Shown here piece by piece: positions 20,396 through 30,129 of a stretch of 64,000 nucleotides of DNA. Under the pieces are notes generated by a model. That model saw only the letters and a list, made by a program, of their open reading frames with translations, searched no databases and had not been told where the DNA came from. Position 1 is the first letter of the stretch, and each line of letters starts with the position of its first letter. A program made the translations under genes and the position numbers. Origin of the DNA: Pelagibacteraceae bacterium AG-422-B15 (GTDB taxonomy: Bacteria; Pseudomonadota; Alphaproteobacteria; Pelagibacterales; AG-422-B15); NCBI GenBank assembly GCA_905182345.1, contig CAJJBG010000015.1, forward strand, positions 1-64,000, written 5' to 3'.

Positions 20396-21301
20396 ATGAA
20401 TAAAAATAATATACAAGCAGCTGCTTTTTTTATGCTGATTTCTGTCACAGGATTTTCTTTGATGGATCTTTCTGTCAAGTGGACAACTGCAACCTACCCA
20501 ATTGGGGAAGTTATTTTTTTTAGAATGGTATTTGGCTTAATTCCATTATTTTTAGTGGTTCCAAAAGATCGATGGAAAAATTTACTAGCTACAAAAAAAC
20601 CAGGATTGCATTTTGTTAGAGGCTTTGCTGGGACCGCTGCGCTTATCGCTATCTATGCTTCCTTACATTATTTACCTTTAGCACAAACAGTCTCACTAAC
20701 CTTTGCATCTCCAATCTTCTCAACAATACTGTCTATTGTTGTCTTGCATGAAGTTGTGCGTATGCGTCGTTGGGCAGCTATAATACTTGGATTTATTGGA
20801 GTATGTGTGCTTATAAACCCATTTTCAGCAGAATTTTCAATATATATGTTGTTGCCACTTATTTTTTGTTTTTTCTTTGGGATAGTATCAATATCAATAA
20901 GAAAACTGAGTGAGACAGAGCCTACTTATCTGGTAGCTTTATACTTTACGATATTTGGAACTATTGCGTCCCTACTTACCATTCCTTTTTTTGGAGATTG
21001 GCAATTACCAGCTTCATCATTTGACTTTTTGATTTTATCTTGTGTTGGAATTTTTGGCGGCATTGGTAATTTGGCACTTACATCTGCTTTTAAAAATGCT
21101 GAGGTGTCTATTGTAACACCCTTAAAATATATTGGTCTAATATATGCTATGATATTTGGCTACTTGATTTGGGGAGAAGTTCCAACGTGGAACACTTATC
21201 TTGGTGCAGTGCTAATTGTATTGTCTTCTATAGTCATTATTAGACGAGAGGTGATATTGAATAAAAATATCCAGCCCGAAACCCTGGCTGTTAATCGTTA
21301 G
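20396..21301 (+). CDS. DMT-superfamily EamA transporter
   Basis: Ten-TM pattern with two EamA halves. Confidence 0.88.
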   Translation: MNKNNIQAAAFFMLISVTGFSLMDLSVKWTTATYPIGEVIFFRMVFGLIPLFLVVPKDRWKNLLATKKPGLHFVRGFAGTAALIAIYASLHYLPLAQTVSLTFASPIFSTILSIVVLHEVVRMRRWAAIILGFIGVCVLINPFSAEFSIYMLLPLIFCFFFGIVSISIRKLSETEPTYLVALYFTIFGTIASLLTIPFFGDWQLPASSFDFLILSCVGIFGGIGNLALTSAFKNAEVSIVTPLKYIGLIYAMIFGYLIWGEVPTWNTYLGAVLIVLSSIVIIRREVILNKNIQPETLAVNR

Positions 21302-22076
21302 TCCACTCAGGTTTTCTTTTTTCTAAAAAAGAACTAATGCCTTCGTTAGCATCATTTAATTCTAGATTTTTTACCATATTTTGACTCGTGACAGCATATG
21401 CGTCAGTCAATCCCATTTCAATTTGTCGGTAGAAGCTTCTTTTGCCTTGAGCAATTACCTCAGCAGATTTCTGATTAATAGTTTCACACACTTTTTCTAC
21501 TTCACTATCTAGATCCGCAGAACTAATTACTTTATTTATTAGTCCAATTTTCTCAGCCTTTGCAGCATCAATCATTTCACCACTCAATAACATTTCCATT
21601 GTAGCTTTACGTCCTATTGTTCTGGAAACAGCAACTTGAGGTGTATGACAAAATAATCCTATATTTGCACCTGGCAATGCATATCTTGAATCCTCTGAGC
21701 CATAAGCAAGATCACAAGAGGCAACTAGCTGATTCCCTGCTGCGGTAGCTACTCCTCTTACTTTGGCAATTGCTGGTTTAGAAATTTTTTGAATCTGCTT
21801 CATCATCATAGAACATTGGGCAAATAATTTCTCTTGAGCTTGCACATTTTTATCGTTCATCATGCCTTTGACTTCTGTTAAACTATGCCCAGAACAAAAT
21901 ATTTTTTCATTTGCTGACTCAAACACTACGACTCTTATGGATGGATTGGTGTCTATTTCTGTTAATTCTGCTTGAATTGCTCTCATCATTTCCGATGAAA
22001 GACTATTTGCCGGATTATCATTAAGCTTTAAATAAGCAATATAGTCTTTGTCATTTCTAATTAATTTTTCAGTCAT
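21291..22076 (-). CDS. enoyl-CoA hydratase/isomerase family protein
   Basis: FCSGHSLTEVKGM, ATAAGNQLVASCDLAYGSEDSRYALPG. Confidence 0.88.
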   Translation of the reverse strand: MTEKLIRNDKDYIAYLKLNDNPANSLSSEMMRAIQAELTEIDTNPSIRVVVFESANEKIFCSGHSLTEVKGMMNDKNVQAQEKLFAQCSMMMKQIQKISKPAIAKVRGVATAAGNQLVASCDLAYGSEDSRYALPGANIGLFCHTPQVAVSRTIGRKATMEMLLSGEMIDAAKAEKIGLINKVISSADLDSEVEKVCETINQKSAEVIAQGKRSFYRQIEMGLTDAYAVTSQNMVKNLELNDANEGISSFLEKRKPEWTND

Positions 22077-22083
22077 TTAAATC

Positions 22084-23433
22084 CTATAAATAATAATCAT
22101 ATTCCTCTTTTGGTATAAAGGTAGAATTATATAAATTTTCCTCACCTCTTTTAACAGAAGAATATAGCTTAAGATAGTTTTCCCCAAAATATTCTTTTAA
22201 AATTTTTGAACTTTCAAATCTAATTAGGGAATTTTCTAATGAAGTAGGAATTTCTGAATCTGCCTGAGTTTCAATTCCAGCATTAGTGCCATACTCTATA
22301 AAGTGAGTCGGTTGTAATTTATTATTGATACCATGAAGTACACCAGCCAGAATACTAGCTAATGTTAAGTAAGCGTTTGCATCAGCTGATGCTACACGAT
22401 GCTCAATACGTCTAGCTTCATCTTTACCTGACGGAATTCTCAAGGCAACTGTTCTATTGTTATATCCCCATGATTTATTTACTGGCACAAATTGATCTGG
22501 TTTAATTCTTCTGAAACCATTTCGATTTGGAATAAAAATAGGAAAACTATCATAAAGAGATGATTGCATTCCTGCTATCGCATGTTTTAATAAATCACTA
22601 CCAAGATTATCACCTGATGAAAATAAATTGTTGTCTTTATCATCATACATTGACATATGTATATGCATACCACTTCCAGTTTGCTCTAAAAATGGCTTTG
22701 CCATAAATGTTGCTTCGTATCCATGCTTTAAAGTTGTTTCATGTATCACTCTTCTAAGAAGAGATGCATCATCAGCTGCTTTTAGTAAATCACTGGTGTG
22801 CGATAAGTTTATTTCATATTGAGTTGGAGCGAATTCACTTGTGAATGTTGAAGCTGGAATATTTTGAATTTTACAATTTTCATTTATGTCTTCTAGAAGT
22901 TTTTTAAAGATATCGAGCTCACGCATCCCATAGACATTTGTTTTATCTGCTCCTGCGGCAGGCATAGGTTTTCCTAAGTTATCTTTATTTTTATCTAATA
23001 AATAAAATTCAAGCTCAAAAGCAACCACGGGTTTTAAATTGATAGCATCAAATTTTTTTAAAATTGAAGCCAGCATATTTCTTGGGTCAAGAATAGAGGG
23101 TTTTTTTTCCTCGTCGCACATCGATACTAGTATTTGTAGAGTATTATCGTTCCATGGAACTTTTTTTATAGTGTCAGTAATGGGGAAAAATAGTCCATCT
23201 GGATCTCCATCGGCCCAACCTAGTTCAAGGTTATTGGTAACACCACCTAATGCATCTAAATAAAAAACTGAGTACGGTAGCTGAAATCCATCTTTAAATA
23301 TTTTACCCGCTTCACTTAATGGAAACCTTTTCCCCCTGACATACCCGCATAAATCAGTAAAAATAGCATCAAGATACTCAATTTTCTTATTCGAAATAAG
23401 TTGGTCTAGTTCTTTAATTTGAGCAATTTTCAT
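22084..23433 (-). CDS. puuA: glutamine synthetase family, gamma-glutamylputrescine synthetase-like
   Basis: FELEFYLLDK, TFMAKPFLEQTGSGMHIHMSM, NRTVALRIPSG; Puu-type neighbourhood. Confidence 0.75.
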   Translation of the reverse strand: MKIAQIKELDQLISNKKIEYLDAIFTDLCGYVRGKRFPLSEAGKIFKDGFQLPYSVFYLDALGGVTNNLELGWADGDPDGLFFPITDTIKKVPWNDNTLQILVSMCDEEKKPSILDPRNMLASILKKFDAINLKPVVAFELEFYLLDKNKDNLGKPMPAAGADKTNVYGMRELDIFKKLLEDINENCKIQNIPASTFTSEFAPTQYEINLSHTSDLLKAADDASLLRRVIHETTLKHGYEATFMAKPFLEQTGSGMHIHMSMYDDKDNNLFSSGDNLGSDLLKHAIAGMQSSLYDSFPIFIPNRNGFRRIKPDQFVPVNKSWGYNNRTVALRIPSGKDEARRIEHRVASADANAYLTLASILAGVLHGINNKLQPTHFIEYGTNAGIETQADSEIPTSLENSLIRFESSKILKEYFGENYLKLYSSVKRGEENLYNSTFIPKEEYDYYL

Positions 23434-23485
23434 ATGTTATTGTCACATTTCCAGTTAATTATAAATACAGGAAAAAGCTTATTAT

Positions 23486-24565
23486 TTAAAGACTGTTTTC
23501 GGTATGTCTTAAATACCAGTTTTTAAATGAGTTAACAGCTACTTCCATATGTGAAAGCTTGCCTGGAGCGTAGTGGTTTGAAAATATACCCTTTTGATTG
23601 TTTTCAATAATGGTCTTATCAGCCATAGTAGTTTGATCCCACATCCAAACCATTTTCTTAATATCATAGTCCTTACCTTCTTCGGCATCCTTATTGACTA
23701 GCCAAATTAATTCGACATCTGTATGTAATGGACCACGCGGTATAAACTTAAAAATAGTAGCAAAGTCATTGGTCATTAACAAACTGTTAAATGGAGATGG
23801 TCCTACTGAAGTATAGCCCCTATCAAAGTCTTTAAATTTGCCCATTAAAATACTAGCCGGTGTGCCGTCTCTTGTTTCAGACAATTTACCATCACTTAAA
23901 TGAGTTCTTTCAGCACTTCTGGAATATTGTGAAAAATCTTCTTCTTCATATTCACCTGTAAAGTGCCCTAGTGCTTTTACTTTATCATTCCAAGCCTCTA
24001 ACTCTTTTTTAAATTTTTCAGATACAGGTCCTGTATTTGCTCCTGCTCCATATGCTTGTATATATTCAGATGAATGCACTTCACAGTATTCTGGATGAGC
24101 AGGACCGCAATGATAACATTCGTGGAAATTATCTAAAGTTAACTTCCAATTTCCAAAAGTTGGATAAGTTTTTCGATAGGCAACTTTAGCCTTACTTAAA
24201 TCATGTAGTTCAATAAAATTTTGAACTGGTTTAATAAACTCATCAAAATTATCAGGGTTATCTGAAAAATTAAGAAAAACTAAGCCTTCATATATTTTTG
24301 AATGGCATATTCTATCATTAGAAATATATCTAGCTTCTATAGAATTTTCTAACTTTGTAACTTTTATGTCATCAGCAATAAGATTGAATATAAAATAATC
24401 TCCTATATTTTTAAAAGAACTAACGTGATCAACAAATACCCAGTGATTTAAAAAAAAGTTTGAATAATCAAGTTGGAATATATCTGGATCGAGATAGAAT
24501 GCTTGATCTAAGGTAAAGCCATCTCGTTGCTGCTTAATTAATTCTTTTAAAATTTGAGTATTCAT
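23486..24565 (-). CDS. Rieske oxygenase alpha-subunit paralog lacking the Rieske [2Fe-2S] motif
   Basis: Collinear with the 30110-31372 protein (GNWKLTLDNFHECYHCGPAH; VELIWLVNKDAEEGKDYDIKKMVWMWD) but CxH/CxxH cluster-binding segment absent. Confidence 0.85.
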   Translation of the reverse strand: MNTQILKELIKQQRDGFTLDQAFYLDPDIFQLDYSNFFLNHWVFVDHVSSFKNIGDYFIFNLIADDIKVTKLENSIEARYISNDRICHSKIYEGLVFLNFSDNPDNFDEFIKPVQNFIELHDLSKAKVAYRKTYPTFGNWKLTLDNFHECYHCGPAHPEYCEVHSSEYIQAYGAGANTGPVSEKFKKELEAWNDKVKALGHFTGEYEEEDFSQYSRSAERTHLSDGKLSETRDGTPASILMGKFKDFDRGYTSVGPSPFNSLLMTNDFATIFKFIPRGPLHTDVELIWLVNKDAEEGKDYDIKKMVWMWDQTTMADKTIIENNQKGIFSNHYAPGKLSHMEVAVNSFKNWYLRHTENSL

Positions 24566-24754
24566 TTTTTTATAAATTTGTACTGTATTTGTAGCTTATT
24601 TTATCTACAAAGAAATCTAAAAAATAAAACTCTTACAGAATAAAATGGCTGAAAATATAAGGTATTTCAAATAATTACTCAATAAATCTGAATCCATTTG
24701 ACCAATGTGAACCTGAGTGTACAATTTTATTATAAATAGTTGAAAGGAACAATA

Positions 24755-25894
24755 ATGGTAAAATTTGACGAAACTAAAAAATTCTTAGATCGCTTACATG
24801 ATGGTAAATTAAATCGTAGGTCATTTATGAAAGGCATGGGAGCCGCAGGGCTTGCTGCCGTATCAACAAGTCTTCTCTATTCTCAAACGGCACATGCTTA
24901 TGAGGGTGCAGCTAGAGTATTTCTATGGGGTGGTTATGATGACCCAGGTTTATTTGGCCCATATATCGAAAAACATGGTGATCCAGAATATGCTACATTT
25001 GGTGATGCTGAAGAAGGCTTAAAAAAATTAAAAGCTGGATTTGAGCAGGATGTAGCGTGGCCTTGCCAAGGTGAGATTAAGCGTTGGGTTAGAGGTGGTG
25101 TTTTGCAACCCTTAGACATCAGTCGAATGGAACATTGGGATGATATGTTTCCAGAGATAAGAGACTTACCTAGTGGAATTGTTAATGGTGAACATTATTT
25201 TGCACCAGTCGACTGGGGAGATACTTCTCTTACATACAATACTGCTAAAATAGACTGGATGTCACCTGCTCAGGGTAACGAAAGTCTTACTCTTATGGAG
25301 GATCCAAGATTAAAAGGTAAGCTTGGTATTCTTAATAGTGCAGCAGATAGTTTATATGTAATGATGCATTACTTAGGAACGGACATCACTAAATCTGAAT
25401 CATTAACTAAGGAAGCTATTGATCAAGGAATTAATAAGTATAGAGAGCTCAGAGACAACGGGCAAATCTTAACATTCTTTGATGATACAGCTTCAATTGC
25501 AGAAGCACTTGGTAATGAAGAAGTTTGGGCTGCAATGACTTGGAATGAAACGAGCTGGGAAACTGGTATGCCTTTCATGAAACCAAAAGAGCGTACGATG
25601 AATTGGGTCTGTGGAGTAGCACTTTGTGCAAACACGCCTAACATTGATAAAGCATACGATCTAATGAATGCTGCAACGAGTCCAGAAACTTCGGCGTATC
25701 TTTTATCAGAGTGGGGATATGGTCACAGCAATAAAAAAGGATTCAGTGCATTAACTGCAGCTGAGTTAGATGAACGAGGAGTAGCATCAAATCCTGTTGA
25801 ACACTTAGCAAATGGTGTTTTCTCAGTAATGCCTTCGGATGAAAATGCTGATTACATGGAAGCTCAGTGGGCTGAAATGGTAGCTGGTGGTTAA
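24755..25894 (+). CDS. polyamine-type ABC transporter substrate-binding protein (Tat signal)
   Basis: LNRRSFMKGMGAAGLAAV twin-arginine signal; PotD-like; ATG at 24755 preferred over the track TTG. Confidence 0.85.
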   Translation: MVKFDETKKFLDRLHDGKLNRRSFMKGMGAAGLAAVSTSLLYSQTAHAYEGAARVFLWGGYDDPGLFGPYIEKHGDPEYATFGDAEEGLKKLKAGFEQDVAWPCQGEIKRWVRGGVLQPLDISRMEHWDDMFPEIRDLPSGIVNGEHYFAPVDWGDTSLTYNTAKIDWMSPAQGNESLTLMEDPRLKGKLGILNSAADSLYVMMHYLGTDITKSESLTKEAIDQGINKYRELRDNGQILTFFDDTASIAEALGNEEVWAAMTWNETSWETGMPFMKPKERTMNWVCGVALCANTPNIDKAYDLMNAATSPETSAYLLSEWGYGHSNKKGFSALTAAELDERGVASNPVEHLANGVFSVMPSDENADYMEAQWAEMVAGG

Positions 25895-25923
25895 TTAAAA
25901 CCTTAAAAAGCTATAAGAAATTA

Positions 25924-25963
25924 AATAGCCTGTCTCTAAAATCAGAGGTAGGCTATTTTTTTT
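25924..25963 (+). terminator. intrinsic terminator after the substrate-binding protein gene, shared convergently with potA-like gene
   Basis: AATAGCCTgtCTCTaaaatcAGAGgtAGGCTATT followed by T-run. Confidence 0.85.
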
Positions 25964-27038
25964 CGAGTAGAGCAATATCTTCTAAACCAATACTTACAAA
26001 ACATTCTCCAGTTTGAAAAGATTGATTATCAAAATGCTGGGATGAAACTGTAAGCACTTGATCTATTCCTTTAACTTCAACATAAAATCTTGTCATTTCA
26101 CCATAGTATGAAGTTTGTTTAATCGAGGCAGGTAAAGAAATATCCCAATCACTTTGTACTTCCCTTGAAATCATCATGGCTTCAGGTCTGATGCTGCAAA
26201 CAATATCACTAGTATTTGCGCTAATATTTAATCTATTATCTACTTTAAAATTTCCTAACGACTCAATGGCTACATCTATCTTATCACCATGTTTTTCATT
26301 CGTTTTTCCATTTAAGAAATTAGTCTCACCAATAAAATCACTAACAAAGATATTATTTGGATTCTTATATAGTTCGTTAGGCTGTGATAGTTGTTGAATT
26401 TTTCCCTCATTCATTACTGCTACTCTATCTGACATACTTATAGCTTCTTCTTGGTCATGAGTAACAAATACAAAAGTTATACCAATTGATTTTTGTAAAT
26501 TTCTTAACTCTAATTGCATTTCATCTCTTAATTTTTTATCTAATGCACCAAGCGGTTCATCTAATAATAATACTTTTGGCCTTCTCACAAGCGCTCTAGC
26601 CAGTGCAACTCTTTGCCTTTGGCCCCCTGAGAGTTGGTTGCTATATCGCTCTTCATATCCTTCTAATTTAACTAGAGATAGAACTTCCTCAACCCGTTGA
26701 TCATTTTCTGCTTTTGTCAGTCCTAATTTTCTTAAGCCAAATTGAATATTTTTAACAACATTTATGTGAGGAAAAATTGCATAGTTCTGAAATACCATAT
26801 TTGTTGGTCGCTTATTTGGAGGCAAAGCGGTAACATCAATACCATCAATTAACAAATCACCTTTTGTAGGATATTCAAAACCAGCCAGTAATCTAAGTAG
26901 AGTTGTTTTTCCACATCCAGATGGACCTAATAAGGAGAAAAACTCACCTTCTTTAATTTCTATCGAAATATCATCTACAGCTTTAACCTTACCAAAGTGC
27001 TTTGAAATATTTCTTACTTCTATGTATTTTTCATTCAT
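25953..27038 (-). CDS. potA: spermidine/putrescine-type ABC transporter ATP-binding protein
   Basis: GPSGCGKTTLLRLLAGFE, LSGGQRQRVALARAL, LLLDEPLGALD, TOBE-like C-terminus. Confidence 0.88.
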   Translation of the reverse strand: MNEKYIEVRNISKHFGKVKAVDDISIEIKEGEFFSLLGPSGCGKTTLLRLLAGFEYPTKGDLLIDGIDVTALPPNKRPTNMVFQNYAIFPHINVVKNIQFGLRKLGLTKAENDQRVEEVLSLVKLEGYEERYSNQLSGGQRQRVALARALVRRPKVLLLDEPLGALDKKLRDEMQLELRNLQKSIGITFVFVTHDQEEAISMSDRVAVMNEGKIQQLSQPNELYKNPNNIFVSDFIGETNFLNGKTNEKHGDKIDVAIESLGNFKVDNRLNISANTSDIVCSIRPEAMMISREVQSDWDISLPASIKQTSYYGEMTRFYVEVKGIDQVLTVSSQHFDNQSFQTGECFVSIGLEDIALLEKK

Positions 27039-27051
27039 ATCTAAATCCTAT

Positions 27052-27852
27052 TTAAATTTTAAAATCTTTTTCTTTCGCTTGCCCTAGATTCATTAACCAA
27101 TAAGCCAGCAAAACAACAAACGTAGTAGCAACTATTATTATCGCACCTAAGGCTAAAACATGAGGTAGTTTTTTAATAAATCTGAGCTGATTCCACATGT
27201 ACATTGGAAGAGTTGGATCGCTACCAGACAAGAAAAAAGCTAGAATAAATTCATCAAAAGAAATTATAAATCCCAACAAAAGAGATGCAATAATGCCAGG
27301 TAGATACAAAGGGAATGAAACCTTCCAGAAAGTTCCCCAGGCATTCTCACCAAGATCACGTGACGCTTCTTCAAGACTACTATCAAATCCTTCAATCCTT
27401 GAAACTAGAATCAGCATGCAGAAGGGAGTGCAAAATAAAATATGGCCGATTGTGACTGGTACTAAGCCTAATTTAAAACCAAGACTCAACCAGATTACTA
27501 TTAATGAAACGGCAAGAATAATCTCTGGTATTAAAAATGGAAGTAAAACTGCTGCATAGGAAACTCTAGAGCCTATAAATTTATACTTTGTAAATGCTTT
27601 TGCAGCCATCAAGGCAATTACTGTGCTTACTACACTAGCAATCACACCAACTTTTACACTTACCCATAATGCTCTAAATACTGGAGTTTTTGACCACATG
27701 TCTTCATAATGTCTAAATGTAAATCCACTAAGAGGGAATGACATGTAATTAGAATCATTGAAACTAAACAAAGGTAAGAAAAGAACTGGAATATACAAAA
27801 ATAAAAAGTAAAAAATTGTATACACTAATAATGAGTTATTTTTTTGTTCCAC
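27052..27852 (-). CDS. potC: polyamine-type ABC transporter permease (PotC-like)
   Basis: EASRDLGENAWGTFWKVSFPLYLPGI EAA motif. Confidence 0.85.
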   Translation of the reverse strand: MEQKNNSLLVYTIFYFLFLYIPVLFLPLFSFNDSNYMSFPLSGFTFRHYEDMWSKTPVFRALWVSVKVGVIASVVSTVIALMAAKAFTKYKFIGSRVSYAAVLLPFLIPEIILAVSLIVIWLSLGFKLGLVPVTIGHILFCTPFCMLILVSRIEGFDSSLEEASRDLGENAWGTFWKVSFPLYLPGIIASLLLGFIISFDEFILAFFLSGSDPTLPMYMWNQLRFIKKLPHVLALGAIIIVATTFVVLLAYWLMNLGQAKEKDFKI

Positions 27853-28737
27853 TTATGCCACTCTTTGCGTTAATTTTTTTGTTGCATAAGAGACAATCAT
27901 TGTAATACTTGCAACCGCTGCAAGCATAATAACTGCTGACACTGCTCCCATGGGGATATTATTCACTTTACCAAAATATGACTGAATCATATATGATAAC
28001 ATACGTCCATCAACACCTCCCACCATCTGAGGCGTAACATAATCTCCAACAGTAGGAATAAAGATAATTAAGATTGCCCCTATTACACCAGGCAAGGAAA
28101 GGGGGAACGTAACTCTCCAGAAAGTTTCCAGTCTAGAATTACCTAAATCTCTTGAAGCTTCAATTAAAGAGTAATCAATTTTATCTAACGATACATATAA
28201 TGGTAGTAATGCAAATGCAGCCCAAGCATGTGATAAGGTAATAACAACTGCTGTTTGACTGTACATAATAAATGTTAATGGCTCACTTATAAGTCCAAGT
28301 GTTATTAGACCTGAATTAATAACTCCTTTTGTGCCTAAAATAATTTTCCAAGAAAATATTCTAAGTAAGTAAGAAGTCCAAAAAGGTAATGACATTAAGA
28401 TTAGCCATAAGGTCTTATTTTTTTTAACATAAAAAGCAATATAGTATGCTACTGGATAAGCTGTTAGTAGAGTGACAAAAGTGACAATGAATGATATTTT
28501 TACTGACTTGAACAAAAGAGAGGTTAAAAGAGGTTTATTAAAAAATTCAACATATCTATCTGTAGTGAAACTATAATCAATTTCATTCATATTAATCTGA
28601 GTAAAAAAACTAAAGGCTATAGTTAGCAGCATTGGCGTTAGCATAACGCAGAAAAAGAAAATAAGTGCAGGGGTTAAAAGAGTATAGGCTTTAACGTTAT
28701 CACTTCTTGCATACAGTTTGTTAATGTATCTCCACAT
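27853..28737 (-). CDS. potB: polyamine-type ABC transporter permease (PotB-like)
   Basis: EASRDLGNSRLETFWRVTFPLSLPGVIG EAA motif. Confidence 0.85.
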   Translation of the reverse strand: MWRYINKLYARSDNVKAYTLLTPALIFFFCVMLTPMLLTIAFSFFTQINMNEIDYSFTTDRYVEFFNKPLLTSLLFKSVKISFIVTFVTLLTAYPVAYYIAFYVKKNKTLWLILMSLPFWTSYLLRIFSWKIILGTKGVINSGLITLGLISEPLTFIMYSQTAVVITLSHAWAAFALLPLYVSLDKIDYSLIEASRDLGNSRLETFWRVTFPLSLPGVIGAILIIFIPTVGDYVTPQMVGGVDGRMLSYMIQSYFGKVNNIPMGAVSAVIMLAAVASITMIVSYATKKLTQRVA

Positions 28738-28773
28738 ACAAAAAATTTTATGTCATATTCAACTATAGTCAAT

Positions 28774-30129
28774 TTATAATTCTCTTCTAATCTCTGATAA
28801 ATTATAATACCAAAGCATAAATCTAAGGTACCATAGTCTTAAAAATGGAAATGGAATTTTTGGTGCTAAACCTGACATAACTGCTGGAATATTAACATTT
28901 CCACTATTAGATTCACAAATTAATTCGGCAAGTTTTTTGCCACAGTACACGGTCGAATTATTCCCATTAGCATGATAGCCAAATGAGAAATAAACACTTG
29001 GATCTTTTTCCAAGTTACCTACAGATGGGGTGAAGTCTCTAGTCATTACAACGGTACCTCTCCAATAATGGGAAATATCTACGGAGTTCCACTCTGGAAA
29101 TACTTGACCAAAACGCTTTGTCATCCAACTTCTCATTTTAGCTGCACTCTCATTATCTCCGTAGGTATCACCCCGAGCACCAAATAACATTCTATTGTTT
29201 GGCATTCTTCTATAGTAAAATAATAGTTCCCTGCTATTACAGATTGGAGTAAGTGTTTTAAAATTTTGTAATTCAAACTCATCTTCTGTCATTTCTCTCG
29301 TAACAATAATATTTGAGAGAACCGGCATCATACGACCTGAAAAACTTTTATGCAGAGACTCGTCTGTATAACCATTTGTTGCAACTACAACTTTGTTTGC
29401 TGTAATGGATCCATCTTTAGTAATAAGTTTATGTCGTCCATCATTTTTTTCCCATTTAATAACGTTAGAGTGTCCATGTAATTTAGCTCCTGCAAGATGT
29501 GCCGCATTTGCAAAACCCATTAGAAATTTAAGAGGATTCATTGCAAAGCCTTCATCCATATGAATAGCTCCAAACTGTTCAGTAGATTTATGTCCAATTT
29601 GATCAAATTCTTCTTTTGGAAACCAGCTAGTTTTAATATTAAAATATTTTTGAAGCTCTTCTCCCCACACTTTTAATCCGTCAGCACTATCTGGATGATG
29701 AGCTACATCATAATTACCTCGACCAGCTTTTTCACAGTCAATATTGTTTTCTTGCATTATAGATTCAAGTAAGTGTATTCCCTCAACTTGAGCTTGAAAG
29801 AATTTTTTTGTTTCTTCTATTCCATATTTTTTAAAAAGTTGCTTATTAGAAAGCTTGGTTGATGGCAAACATACAAATCCAGCATTTCTTCCAGAACTAG
29901 CCCAACCAACATGGCCAGCCTCAAGCAAATGTACATCACTTCCATACTTTTTAGCCAAGTGATAAGCAGTCGAAATTCCTGTAAAACCTCCCCCAATAAC
30001 AACTACATCACATTTCTGATCACCATTTAATTTTGGGTAATTATCTTGATTTGGATGGCTGGTTTCTTCCCAGTAGCTCTTGACTGGATTATCAAAATCG
30101 TAAATGTCCTTATGATATATGCGACCCAT
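28774..30129 (-). CDS. FAD-dependent oxidoreductase (DAO family), PuuB-like
   Basis: CDVVVIGGGFTGISTAYHLAKKYGSDVHLLEAGHVGWASSGRNAGF; LFGARGD; GYHANG. Confidence 0.85.
   Translation of the reverse strand: MGRIYHKDIYDFDNPVKSYWEETSHPNQDNYPKLNGDQKCDVVVIGGGFTGISTAYHLAKKYGSDVHLLEAGHVGWASSGRNAGFVCLPSTKLSNKQLFKKYGIEETKKFFQAQVEGIHLLESIMQENNIDCEKAGRGNYDVAHHPDSADGLKVWGEELQKYFNIKTSWFPKEEFDQIGHKSTEQFGAIHMDEGFAMNPLKFLMGFANAAHLAGAKLHGHSNVIKWEKNDGRHKLITKDGSITANKVVVATNGYTDESLHKSFSGRMMPVLSNIIVTREMTEDEFELQNFKTLTPICNSRELLFYYRRMPNNRMLFGARGDTYGDNESAAKMRSWMTKRFGQVFPEWNSVDISHYWRGTVVMTRDFTPSVGNLEKDPSVYFSFGYHANGNNSTVYCGKKLAELICESNSGNVNIPAVMSGLAPKIPFPFLRLWYLRFMLWYYNLSEIRREL

Noticed and set aside
23486-24565. Rieske-less gene as a pseudogene
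   Set aside because: Open frame, catalytic motifs retained, collinear similarity on both sides of the deletion and tight spacing to the downstream GS-like gene; decay cannot be excluded without comparative data.
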